A stretch of DNA of 64,000 nucleotides from Sphaerobacter thermophilus DSM 20745 (GTDB lineage: Bacteria > Chloroflexota > Chloroflexia > Thermomicrobiales > Thermomicrobiaceae): assembly GCF_000024985.1 (NCBI RefSeq), contig NC_013523.1:1798001-1862000 (forward strand). Direction: 5' to 3'. The notes below the pieces were generated by a model. It was given only the letters and a program-made list of their open reading frames with translations, had not been told where the DNA came from and made no database searches. The translations under genes were made by a program, and so were the position numbers. Numbering within the stretch: the first letter of the stretch is position 1; the number at the start of each line of letters is the position of its first letter. Shown here piece by piece: positions 1-8,009 of this stretch.

Positions 1-418
<418 letters not shown>

Positions 419-424
419 GGTCGC

Positions 425-451
425 TTAGCACTCGCAAGCGTCGAGTGCTAA
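425..451. promoter_or_regulatory. CIRCE operator (HrcA-binding site)
   Basis: TTAGCACTC (425-433), a 9-nt spacer, then GAGTGCTAA (443-451): an exact match to the CIRCE consensus. HrcA binds this inverted repeat and represses class I heat-shock genes. It lies between dnaJ (minus strand) and the phosphoribosyltransferase (plus strand). Its closeness to the dnaJ -35 box makes dnaJ the obvious target. Confidence 0.95.
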
Positions 452-544
452 GGAACGGACACGGATCCTCGCGCGGAGCCGTGGTATTCTTCGCGGAAAC
501 GGGCGCGGGGTGGCGCGCAGGGGTCTGACCGGCGGGAGGCAACG

Positions 545-1012
545 GTGGAGATCGGGGTCGAGCGGCGCATTCTCTCCTGGCAGGAGATCGCGGACCTGGT
601 GCAGGTGCTGGCTGAGAAGCTTCCGACGGACTACGACGCGCTCCTGGCGATCACCCGTGGCGGCATGATCCCGGCCTGCCTCCTCTCCGAGCAGATGGAC
701 ATGCGGAACATCATGGTCGCCGCCGTGCAGTTCTACACCACCGTGGGCGAAACCCTGGACGAACCGCGCTTTTTCCAGTTCCCCCACGCCGAACTGCTCA
801 AGGGCCAGCGCATCCTGGTGGTCGACGACGTGTGGGACAGCGGCCGAACCGTCGTCGCCGTCCGCGACCGCATCCGCGCCGCCGGCGGGCACCCGGAGGT
901 GGCCGTGCTCCACTTCAAGCCGACCCGCTCGCACTTCCCGGGCGACGCCCCCGACTACTTTGCCGCTGAAACCGACGAGTGGATCGTCTACCCCTGGGAG
1001 CCGGAGGAATAG
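545..1012 (+). CDS. Phosphoribosyltransferase (purine salvage type)
   Basis: A 155-aa protein with the type I phosphoribosyltransferase fold. The PRPP-binding motif is ILVVDDVWDSGRTV (about residues 95-108), and an upstream loop LLAITRGGMIPA (about 36-47) matches the pyrophosphate-binding loop of Gpt/Hpt-type enzymes. Such enzymes join a purine base to PRPP in the cytoplasm. The exact base (hypoxanthine, xanthine or guanine) cannot be read from sequence alone. The GTG start at 545 is preceded by GGGAGG at good spacing. It is a single gene facing away from dnaJ; the adjacent CIRCE may also influence it. Confidence 0.85.
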   Translation: MEIGVERRILSWQEIADLVQVLAEKLPTDYDALLAITRGGMIPACLLSEQMDMRNIMVAAVQFYTTVGETLDEPRFFQFPHAELLKGQRILVVDDVWDSGRTVVAVRDRIRAAGGHPEVAVLHFKPTRSHFPGDAPDYFAAETDEWIVYPWEPEE

Positions 1013-1042
1013 GGCGGACGGCACTCACGACGCGCGCGTCGA

Positions 1043-1741
1043 TCATCCGGACCGGGCAGCGTCACCACCGGCGCGGAGCCACCCTGCCCCGTCAAGCCAC
1101 GGGAGCACCGCATCGAGCGAGGTGAGGATCGCATCAGCCCGGTCGAGCCCGGGCAGGTCGGCCGTCATCGCGTTCGGCACCGCGAGACACCGCATGCCCG
1201 CTTCCTTGGCCGCGGCCACGCCGTTGGGTGCGTCTTCCAGCGCCACGCACGCCGCGGGCGGGAGCCCCAACCCCGCGGCGGCCGCCAGGTAGATGTCCGG
1301 CGCCGGCTTCCCGGCGGAGACTTGCTCGCCGGTAACTTCAAACGCGAACGCGCCCTCCAGCTCCAGTGCGGCCAGAGCGACGTCGACGTAGCGCCGGTGG
1401 CCGGAGGTCGCCAGCGCCAGCGGCACACCCCGCGCCTGAAGCGCCGCCACCAGCTCTCGCGCCCCGGGCATCGGGTGGAGCCGGCCTGGCAGCGCCGCGA
1501 AGAAGTGCGCGTCCCGCCGTGCCATGACCTCCTCGACGGTCAGGGGCAGGCCCAGCCGATCGCGCACCAGCCGGGCACTGTCCATCAGGCGCAGCCCGAA
1601 CATCTCCGCCAGCAGCGCGTCGTCGAGGGTGTGGCCCAGTTCAGCCAGGAAGGCTTCCCAGGCGGCGATCTGCACCGGCTCACTATCGACCAGCAGGCCG
1701 TCGAGGTCGAAGACGACGGCTCGAACCTGTGCTCCGCTCAT
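1043..1741 (-). CDS. HAD-superfamily hydrolase, beta-phosphoglucomutase/phosphatase-like
   Basis: A 232-aa protein with all four HAD motifs. These are VFDLDGLLVDSEP (nucleophile Asp and acid/base Asp, near residue 10), LATSGHRRYV (motif II Ser), SAGKPAPDIY (motif III Lys) and ALEDAPNG (motif IV Glu-Asp). The helical cap between motifs I and II fits the subfamily that includes beta-phosphoglucomutase and sugar-phosphate phosphatases. Cytoplasmic; substrate unknown. Its ATG overlaps the stop of the ADP-ribosylglycohydrolase homologue upstream (ATGA at 1738-1741), so the two are translationally coupled. Confidence 0.88.
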   Translation of the reverse strand: MSGAQVRAVVFDLDGLLVDSEPVQIAAWEAFLAELGHTLDDALLAEMFGLRLMDSARLVRDRLGLPLTVEEVMARRDAHFFAALPGRLHPMPGARELVAALQARGVPLALATSGHRRYVDVALAALELEGAFAFEVTGEQVSAGKPAPDIYLAAAAGLGLPPAACVALEDAPNGVAAAKEAGMRCLAVPNAMTADLPGLDRADAILTSLDAVLPWLDGAGWLRAGGDAARSG

Positions 1742-2757
1742 AGGCCGCGGTGGATCTGGAAGAAGCGTCCGGCGCGGAGCTGCGCCGCCCGATAGAGGCT
1801 CGGCCCGGCCACCAGGATGTATGCCCGGCCGGCCAGGCCTTCGACGAAGGGTTCCGGAATCGCGGTCGCACCGAGGTGGACCCCGGCCAGCGCCCCGGTC
1901 ATCGCGCCGATCGTCGCTGTATCACCGCCCGCGTTGATCGCGGTGAGTACCGCCGCGGCGAAGTCGTCGGGGTGGACGACGAAGGCGTAGAGCGCCGCCG
2001 CAACCGATCCAGCGACCGAGCCGTCGGTCCCAATGCGCCGCAAGTGGGCCAGGTCCTGCTCCCGGTCCCCGCCGTTCCGCGCGAGGGCTTCCGCCAGGCG
2101 CAGGCGCTTGGCGACGTCGTCCTCGTCGATGAAGGCGGCAACCTCCGGGATCAGCACGTCCGGCGGGATGTGCTCTGCCGCCAGGAGCCAGATGGCGTAC
2201 GCCATCGCCAGCGCACCGTTCAGCGCCTCCGGGTGGCTGCGGGTAATCAGGCCGGCGCGCAGGACCTCGCGCGTGAAGACCTCTGCATTCAGCCGCCCGA
2301 GCGCGTGCATCAACGCCACCGGCGCGATCTGCGGAGCGATGGTCGCGTCCGGCGGTCCGTCACCGACCACCCCCTCCTGGAACTGGTCGGTCTCCTCCAT
2401 GCGCTCGATCGCACTCAAGGTCAAGGGATCCAGGAACCGGCGGCTCTCTCCCCGGGCGAGGAGCATCAGCCGGCGGCCGACCGCCTCGGGGTCGACGAAG
2501 CCCCCTGCGGAGATGAGCGCCTCCACATGGCAGAGCGCGACCTCGGTGGCATCGGTGAACTCACCCGCGGGCACGGTCTCCGTCTCGCCCTCGATCCGCG
2601 GCAGGTAGCCGTCGATCCACCCATATCGAGCGGCGATCTCTTCCCGACTCCAACCCTCGACCGGCATCCCGAGGGCATCGCCGATCCCCAGGCCGAGGAG
2701 ACAGCCGAGGAACCGGTCCTTTGTCGACACCCGCGCGGTGGACTGCTCCACGCTCAC
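1738..2757 (-). CDS. ADP-ribosylglycohydrolase (DraG/ARH) family protein with altered metal site
   Basis: A 339-aa protein. The family signature LGLGIGDALGMPVEG is near the N-terminus and NAGGDTATIGAMTGALAGV near the C-terminus. ARH/DraG enzymes remove ADP-ribose from proteins using a two-metal site held by a T-D-D-T motif and a G-G-D-x-D-T motif. Here these read FTDATEV and GGDTATIGA, so the second Asp of each is Ala. Activity may be lost or changed. The start is taken as the GTG at 2757, with GAGAGGTGG just upstream. An in-frame ATG at 2796 has no ribosome site. It shares ATGA with the HAD hydrolase. Confidence 0.85.
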   Translation of the reverse strand: MSVEQSTARVSTKDRFLGCLLGLGIGDALGMPVEGWSREEIAARYGWIDGYLPRIEGETETVPAGEFTDATEVALCHVEALISAGGFVDPEAVGRRLMLLARGESRRFLDPLTLSAIERMEETDQFQEGVVGDGPPDATIAPQIAPVALMHALGRLNAEVFTREVLRAGLITRSHPEALNGALAMAYAIWLLAAEHIPPDVLIPEVAAFIDEDDVAKRLRLAEALARNGGDREQDLAHLRRIGTDGSVAGSVAAALYAFVVHPDDFAAAVLTAINAGGDTATIGAMTGALAGVHLGATAIPEPFVEGLAGRAYILVAGPSLYRAAQLRAGRFFQIHRGL

Positions 2758-2996
2758 CCGATCGCCACCTCTCTCCCATGCGGGACGCGCCCGCACTCAA
2801 CCGCCGCGATTAAAGCACGTCCGCCCATCACGCCACAGCACACCCGCGACATGGCGTGCTCCGTGCGGGGATCTGTGGGGTGGCGGCAAGGCGACAGGCG
2901 GCAGGCGGTGCGACTTGCACCGGTCCCAGCGATCCCGGATACTGCCGTTGGCAACCAACCCGGCGGCCTGCCGCCGGAGAGGGAAGGACGACGCGC

Positions 2997-3356
2997 ATGA
3001 ATATCCTCAACGCACTGGAGCGTATTCGCGAGCTTCTCGAGGCGAACCAGGCGCGGCCGGAGACGCTGCGCCTGATCGACACGATCGAAAAGACGGCCTC
3101 CCAGCCAGGCGCCGATCGCGCGCAGGTCCGCTCGCTGCTCGAACTCGTCCGGCGCCTCATGCGCACACCGGTCGCGAACAGCAACATCGGCGTGTACGAC
3201 GACCTGGCACTCCTCGAAGAGCAACTCGCCACCGCAGCCGCCGAGGCCGCGGCTCGGCGCGAGGCCGAGGAGAGCCGGCCGATGCCGAAGCCCAAGAAGT
3301 ACTACAAGCAGTTGCGGGAGCGCGAAGCCCGCAAACGAGCAGCGGAGGACGAGTAG
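2997..3356 (+). CDS. Hypothetical protein, helical, Lys/Arg-rich tail
   Basis: A 119-aa protein with no family I recognise. It starts MNILNALERIRELLEANQ, continues as mostly helical charged sequence, has an Ala/Glu-rich coiled-coil-like stretch (about residues 70-92) and ends in a basic tail (KPKKYYKQLREREARKRAAE). No signal peptide or membrane segment. GGAAGG lies 5-10 nt before the ATG at 2997. It lies about 200 bp upstream of the NYN protein on the same strand, so they could be co-transcribed. The basic C-terminus could contact nucleic acid, but this is speculation. Confidence 0.7.
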   Translation: MNILNALERIRELLEANQARPETLRLIDTIEKTASQPGADRAQVRSLLELVRRLMRTPVANSNIGVYDDLALLEEQLATAAAEAAARREAEESRPMPKPKKYYKQLREREARKRAAEDE

Positions 3357-3559
3357 CCCCGGGAGGCGCAGAGGAGCATCGCCCGTGGATTTGTTGCCGT
3401 CCAGGCGAATTTCCCTTCCTTGGCCGATGCCAGCACCCCTGCCCGTGGCCCGCCCGGACCGCATCCACTTCACCCAAGATCGATCTGGTCCCACCAGCAC
3501 GAGCGGTAGTGCCCGTTTGGGCCAGCAGCCAATACGACGTTACCCAACCGACATGATGG

Positions 3560-4177
3560 ATGGACAAGCCTATGTGTCGACCCGATCAATTCGACAAGGT
3601 TGCTGTGTTCTTCGACATGTCCAACCTCTACTTCGCCGCACGAGACTTAGGCATCAAGATCGACTACACACGGCTGCTCGATTTCATCGTCGGGGGACGG
3701 CGCCTCCACCGTGCCTACGCCTACATGGCTGTGGCGCCGGACGACAACACGGCCGTCCCATTTCTCACCTGGCTGCGGCGCAACGGCTTTCGCGTCATCA
3801 CCAAGACGCTCCGGCGCTACAGTGACGGCACCAGCAAGGGCGACCTGGACATGGAACTGGCGGTCGATCTTCTCTCCCAGGCGCCCTACATCGATGTGGC
3901 CGTCATCGTGAGCGGCGACGGCGACTTCACCTACCTGGTCGACCGGGCCCAGCGTCTGGGACTGCGGGTCGAGATCGCGTCCACGCCGCGCTATACTGCG
4001 ACGGACTTGATGGAGATCGCCGACCGCTACATCGACCTGGAGGCCAACCTGCACGTCTTCGCGCTGGAGCGCGCGACACAGGCTCCGAGTCTCCCGACCA
4101 TGCCGTCCGAGGGGGTATCCCGGGCGGCACACGATCCGTCGCAGGAGGACCGCAACGGCCGGCCGGATGAACTCTGA
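3560..4177 (+). CDS. NYN domain protein (LabA/DUF88-like predicted RNase)
   Basis: A 205-aa protein. Residues about 12-150 form a NYN (PIN-like) domain with the expected acidic residues: VAVFFDMSNLYFAARD, SKGDLDMELAVDLL and VIVSGDGDFTYLVDRA. PIN/NYN proteins are usually metal-dependent ribonucleases, although LabA-type members have regulatory roles. The C-terminal 40 residues are low complexity. ATG 3560 is the first start; ATG 3572 is an alternative with GGATGG upstream. The C-terminus is followed directly by the M20 peptidase. The RNA target is unknown. Confidence 0.82.
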   Translation: MDKPMCRPDQFDKVAVFFDMSNLYFAARDLGIKIDYTRLLDFIVGGRRLHRAYAYMAVAPDDNTAVPFLTWLRRNGFRVITKTLRRYSDGTSKGDLDMELAVDLLSQAPYIDVAVIVSGDGDFTYLVDRAQRLGLRVEIASTPRYTATDLMEIADRYIDLEANLHVFALERATQAPSLPTMPSEGVSRAAHDPSQEDRNGRPDEL

Positions 4178-4238
4178 GCCACAGGCCGCAGACCGGGTCG
4201 GATGTGGGGACAGGATCAGTCAAGGGAGAGGAAGGACA

Positions 4239-5375
4239 ATGACGCTGGTCGAGGCGATGCACGAGCGGCGCGAGCACCTGCTCGCGACCGTGGGCGAGGT
4301 GGTCCGCCGTGAGTCCCCAAGCACCGACAAGGCGGCGGTCGACGCGCTGGCCGCCTACCTCCAGGAGCAGTGCCGGGCGCTCGGTGCGGAGGTGGAGGTA
4401 CACCCCCAGCGCGAGTACGGCGACCTGACCGTAACCCGCTGGGGCGGCACGGGCAGCGCCGACGAAAAGCCCCTGCTGGTCATGACCCACATCGACACGG
4501 TCTGGCCGCTTGGGACCATCGACCGCAAGCCCTTCAGCGTGGAGGGCGACATCGCGCGCGGCCCCGGCATCTTCGACATGAAGGCCAGCGTCGCCATGAT
4601 GCTGGAGGCTATTCGCCTCATCCGCGAGCGCGATCTGCCGCACCGTCCGATCCAGTGGCTCATCAACACCGAGGAGGAGGTCGGCAGCCCCGTCTCCCGC
4701 CCGCTGATCGAGGAACTGGCCCGGGATAGCGCCTACGTCCTCTGTCTTGAGCCGCCGATCCCGCCGGAAGGGAAGCTCAAGACCTTCCGCAAGGGCGTCG
4801 GGATGTTCACCATGCGCATCACCGGCCGAGCCGCCCACGCCGGCGCCGACCCGGAGAAGGGCGCGAGCGCCATCCAGGAACTCGCCAACCAGATCCTCTA
4901 CCTGCACAGCCTGAGCGATCTGGACCTGGGGACCACCGTCAACGTCGGGGTGGTCCACGGCGGCACGCGACCGAACGTCATCGCGGCCGAGGCGGTTGCC
5001 GAGATCGACCTCCGCGTGTCGAGCCAGGCCGAGGCCGAGCGCGTCGTGGCCGCCATCCTCGAGACCCGCCCGCGTCATCCCGGGACGAGCGTCACGGTCG
5101 AAGGCGGCCTAAACCGGCCTCCGATGGAGCGGACCCCCACAATCGTCGCCGCATTCGAGCGCGCGCGAGAGATCGGCGCTTCCCTCGGGCTCGACCTGCA
5201 AGAGGGGGGCACCGGCGGAGCCAGCGACGGCAACTTTACCGCAGCGCTGGGCGTGCCGACCATCGACGGGCTCGGTTGCCCGGGCGACGGCGGCCACGCC
5301 GAGCACGAACACATCAGCGTTACCGGGCTCGTCGAGCGGGCGGCCCTGCTCACCGGCCTTCTGACGGAGCTGTGA
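4239..5375 (+). CDS. M20-family metallopeptidase (carboxypeptidase G2/ArgE-like)
   Basis: A 378-aa protein. Zinc-ligand motifs are visible: MTHIDTVWP (HxD), GIFDMKASV (bridging Asp) and NTEEEVGSP (catalytic/ligand Glu pair). A C-terminal His lies in GGHAEHEHISV. The dimerisation domain begins around GVGMFTMRITGRAAHAG. These enzymes cleave amide bonds to release C-terminal amino acids or acyl groups, in the cytoplasm unless exported; no signal peptide is seen. The ATG at 4239 has GGGAGAGGAAGG upstream. A class III aminotransferase starts 32 nt downstream, suggesting an operon for amino-acid or peptide catabolism. Confidence 0.88.
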   Translation: MTLVEAMHERREHLLATVGEVVRRESPSTDKAAVDALAAYLQEQCRALGAEVEVHPQREYGDLTVTRWGGTGSADEKPLLVMTHIDTVWPLGTIDRKPFSVEGDIARGPGIFDMKASVAMMLEAIRLIRERDLPHRPIQWLINTEEEVGSPVSRPLIEELARDSAYVLCLEPPIPPEGKLKTFRKGVGMFTMRITGRAAHAGADPEKGASAIQELANQILYLHSLSDLDLGTTVNVGVVHGGTRPNVIAAEAVAEIDLRVSSQAEAERVVAAILETRPRHPGTSVTVEGGLNRPPMERTPTIVAAFERAREIGASLGLDLQEGGTGGASDGNFTAALGVPTIDGLGCPGDGGHAEHEHISVTGLVERAALLTGLLTEL

Positions 5376-5407
5376 CCGGCCTGATTGTTCAGTAGCGAGA
5401 GGAGAAA

Positions 5408-6691
5408 ATGATGCCAGGTCACGACCTCGACCCGTCTGCATTGATCCCTAAGGTTCTGTCGCGGTACTCACCGGTCGTGGTGGACCACGCCGAGGGGATC
5501 TACGTGTGGGATATTCACGGCGAGCGGTGGACCGACTTCACGTCCGGCATCGCCGTAACCAACACCGGTCACTGCCATCCGCGCGTGGTGGCCGCGATCC
5601 GGGAGCAGGCCGGAAAGATCATCCACGCCCAGGCGAACATCCTGGCCCACGAGCCGATGATGCGCCTGGCTCAGCTCATCACCGAGACCATGCCGCCGTC
5701 GCTGAACCAGGTGTTTTTCAGCAACTCGGGCGCAGAGGCCATCGAGGGCGCCATCAAGCTGGCGAAGATCGCCACCCGCCGTCCGGCGATCATCTCCTTC
5801 CGTGGCGCGTTCCACGGGCGCACGCACCTCGCCATGGCCCTGACGTCTTCGCGGGCCAAGGTGCGCGCGCACTACGAACCGCTCGTCCCGTCCATCTACC
5901 GCGCGCCCTATCCCAACCCGTTCCGCAATCCCTACAACCTCCCGCCCGACAAGGCCGAGGACGCCTACTTCGCCGATCTGGAGGCGCTGTTCGAGACCGA
6001 GGTCCTGCCGGATGACGTCGCCGCCATCATCATCGAGCCGATGCTCGGTGAGGGCGGCTACGTGGTCGCACCGAAGGGCTTCATGCAGCGGCTACGCCGG
6101 CTGTGCGACGAGCACGGCATCCTGCTCATCGCCGACGAGATCCAGACCGGCGTCGGCCGCTCCGGCACGATGTGGGCCTTCGAGCAGTTCGGCATCGTCC
6201 CCGACATCGTGACGGTGGCGAAGGGGATTGCCTCCGGCCTTCCGCTCAGCGCCGTGGTCGCCTCCCGCGATCTGATGGACCGCTGGGCTCCGGGCGCGCA
6301 CGGCGGCACCTACGGCGGCAACGCGGTTGCCTGCGCCGCCGGTGTGGCCACCTTCGAGGTCATGCGGGACGAGGATCTGCCGGGCAACGCCGCCCGTATC
6401 GGCCAGTTCCTGATGAGCCAGCTCCGCGAGATGCAGAGCGAGTTCCCGGTCATCGGGGATGTGCGCGGTATGGGACTGATGATCGGCGTCGAGTTCGTCA
6501 AGCCCAACGGGGCGCCGAACGGTGCCGCCGCCCAGGAGGTCATTCGCCGCGCCCAGGAGCGCCGCACCCTCCTCATCAGCGCCGGGACGAGCGACCAGGT
6601 CATCCGCGTCATCCCGCCGCTGGTCATCAACCAGCAGCAGGCGGAGGAGTTCCTGGACGTCTTCGCCGACGCGGTCAAGGGCGTCAGCTAG
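5408..6691 (+). CDS. gabT: Class III PLP aminotransferase (4-aminobutyrate type)
   Basis: A 427-aa enzyme of the ornithine/GABA aminotransferase group. Seen: FFSNSGAEAIEGAIKLAK (PLP phosphate binding), LIADEIQTGVGRSG (Asp contacting the pyridine N), VTVAKGIASGLP (Schiff-base Lys) and GTYGGNAVACAAG. It moves an omega-amino group from GABA or a similar amine to 2-oxoglutarate; the exact amine is inferred. It starts at ATG 5408 (a second ATG follows), with GAGAGGAG just upstream. It is probably in an operon with the M20 peptidase, and two hairpins follow the stop. Confidence 0.87.
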   Translation: MMPGHDLDPSALIPKVLSRYSPVVVDHAEGIYVWDIHGERWTDFTSGIAVTNTGHCHPRVVAAIREQAGKIIHAQANILAHEPMMRLAQLITETMPPSLNQVFFSNSGAEAIEGAIKLAKIATRRPAIISFRGAFHGRTHLAMALTSSRAKVRAHYEPLVPSIYRAPYPNPFRNPYNLPPDKAEDAYFADLEALFETEVLPDDVAAIIIEPMLGEGGYVVAPKGFMQRLRRLCDEHGILLIADEIQTGVGRSGTMWAFEQFGIVPDIVTVAKGIASGLPLSAVVASRDLMDRWAPGAHGGTYGGNAVACAAGVATFEVMRDEDLPGNAARIGQFLMSQLREMQSEFPVIGDVRGMGLMIGVEFVKPNGAPNGAAAQEVIRRAQERRTLLISAGTSDQVIRVIPPLVINQQQAEEFLDVFADAVKGVS

Positions 6692-6714
6692 CGCGTGCGG
6701 GAATCCGGACGTCA

Positions 6715-6750
6715 GCCGCCGACTCCTCCCTAGCGCGAAGAGTCGGCGGC
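6715..6750 (+). terminator. Hairpin after gabT
   Basis: An 11-bp perfect stem, GCCGCCGACTC (6715-6725) with GAGTCGGCGGC (6740-6750), around a 14-nt loop, 23 bp after the gabT stop. No T-run, so it may be an mRNA 3'-end stabiliser rather than the actual terminator. Confidence 0.45.
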
Positions 6751-6818
6751 AACCGGTCCGGCCGCAAAGACGAAATACCTTGTACGGGCTATCGCGCGTC
6801 CCGCAGGGATGGACACAG

Positions 6819-6856
6819 AACCCCGCCCGTGGCGTTATCCGCCACGGGCGGGGTTT
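6819..6856 (+). terminator. Rho-independent terminator, possibly bidirectional
   Basis: A 16-bp perfect stem (6819-6834 with 6840-6855), GC-rich with A-T closing pairs, a 5-nt loop and a short T-run. It sits between gabT (plus) and the convergent membrane protein at 6923 (minus) and could serve both. Confidence 0.8.
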
Positions 6857-6922
6857 CATACGCGGGAACGTGGGAGACAACGACGCCTTCGCGAAGAATA
6901 GGGCTTCCCGGTAGCGGGAAGG

Positions 6923-7795
6923 CTACGCCGTCTCACCGCGGCGGTCTTCGACCATCCGCCGCACGCGCTGGTACACGCCGGTCACCGCCCGGCGCACGCG
7001 CTCCCGCTGCTGCTGGTTCAGCACGCCGAAGTACACCACCGCACTCAGCGCACCGGCCCAGAAGAGGATCAACGCGGACTCGGTCGTCGCCGACACGACA
7101 CTCGCGCCGGCCCGCTGGACCGCCGCTCCACTACGCTGCCGCATGCTCGGCTTTCGCCCCCGCTGCGACGGGCGGCGGCGCGACTCGATCACGCCACCCA
7201 GTCGGTCGCCCAGTTGCTGTGCTGCCGCGGTGGCCGACCCGGCCACCAGCCCGGCGAGCGCCGCGGCCCGCGTCCCGACCTGCGGCAGGTACTCCTCTGC
7301 CGACTCACTCAACTCGGCGGCCCGCTCCCGTGCGGCGGCCAGGATCTCCTCCGCCTCCGCGACAGCTTCCTGGGCCAGGGTGCGCGCGGCCGGTTGCACG
7401 TCGGTGCGGAGGCGTACTGTCCCCTCCTCGCGGAGCCGCTCGGCCGCCCGCAACGCCCGCTGCGTGGCCTCTCGGGTGAGCGGCGGGAGGTCCGTCCGTG
7501 CCGCAGCCACCAGCGGTTCCACCCGCCGCGCCAGCTCACGGCGCATCGCCTCCCGATCGGAGGACCCCACCGTCGCTTTCGCCTGCTCAAGCGCAGTCCG
7601 CGCCGTCTCCGCTACCGAGCGGACACGCGGATCTTCCATGAGCGCGGCCATAGACGGGATCGTAGCTACTGGTTTCGGCTCGGGACGCCGACGCCGGAGC
7701 ATGGCGGCAACCAGGCTCCCCACCCCTGCCGCTGCCGCAGCCGACACCGCGACGACCGCACCAATTGCCAGTGGATCAGGTTCGCGTTGCCTCAT
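6923..7795 (-). CDS. Unknown protein: two membrane segments joined by a long helical Ala/Arg/Glu domain
   Basis: A 290-aa protein with no recognised family. An N-terminal hydrophobic segment (about residues 10-32) is followed by RRRRPEPKP. Then come about 170 residues of Ala/Glu/Arg-rich helix with repeats resembling apolipoprotein or coiled-coil proteins (TARTALEQAKATVGS, EAVAEAEEILAAARER). A second hydrophobic segment lies near the C-terminus (ALILFWAGALSAVVYFGVL), then a basic tail. GGAGG lies 8 nt before ATG 7795. It is divergent from mnmG. The plan suggests a membrane-anchored structural protein, but this is inference. Confidence 0.72.
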   Translation of the reverse strand: MRQREPDPLAIGAVVAVSAAAAAGVGSLVAAMLRRRRPEPKPVATIPSMAALMEDPRVRSVAETARTALEQAKATVGSSDREAMRRELARRVEPLVAAARTDLPPLTREATQRALRAAERLREEGTVRLRTDVQPAARTLAQEAVAEAEEILAAARERAAELSESAEEYLPQVGTRAAALAGLVAGSATAAAQQLGDRLGGVIESRRRPSQRGRKPSMRQRSGAAVQRAGASVVSATTESALILFWAGALSAVVYFGVLNQQQRERVRRAVTGVYQRVRRMVEDRRGETA

Positions 7796-7969
7796 TGGTG
7801 TACCTCCACTCCCTTCGGTCTCCCGCCGCGATGGGAAGTCGTTCCGTGCCAGCCGTGTGGCCGACGTGGTACGCCAATCCCAGTGCCCCGAATGGGCAGC
7901 CGCGGCGGTGACGACCGCCGCTGCGACCGCAAGAAGCGTGCGCGGCCCGCGAATTAGCACCAACGTCGA

Positions 7970-7998
7970 TTGCCAGCGACCGGGCGGAACCCTATACT
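7970..7998 (+). promoter_or_regulatory. mnmG promoter, leaderless type
   Basis: TTGCCA (7970-7975) and TATACT (7993-7998), spacer 17 bp. The -10 box ends 11 nt before the mnmG ATG (8010), so the transcript would have about 0-6 nt of leader, and no Shine-Dalgarno is present. Confidence 0.75.
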
Positions 7999-8009
7999 TC
8001 GCTCGCATT

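Noticed and set aside
7143-8009. N-terminal extension of MnmG upstream of 8010
   Set aside because: It is Ser/Arg-rich sequence opposite the membrane protein gene and would cross the promoter at 7970-7998.
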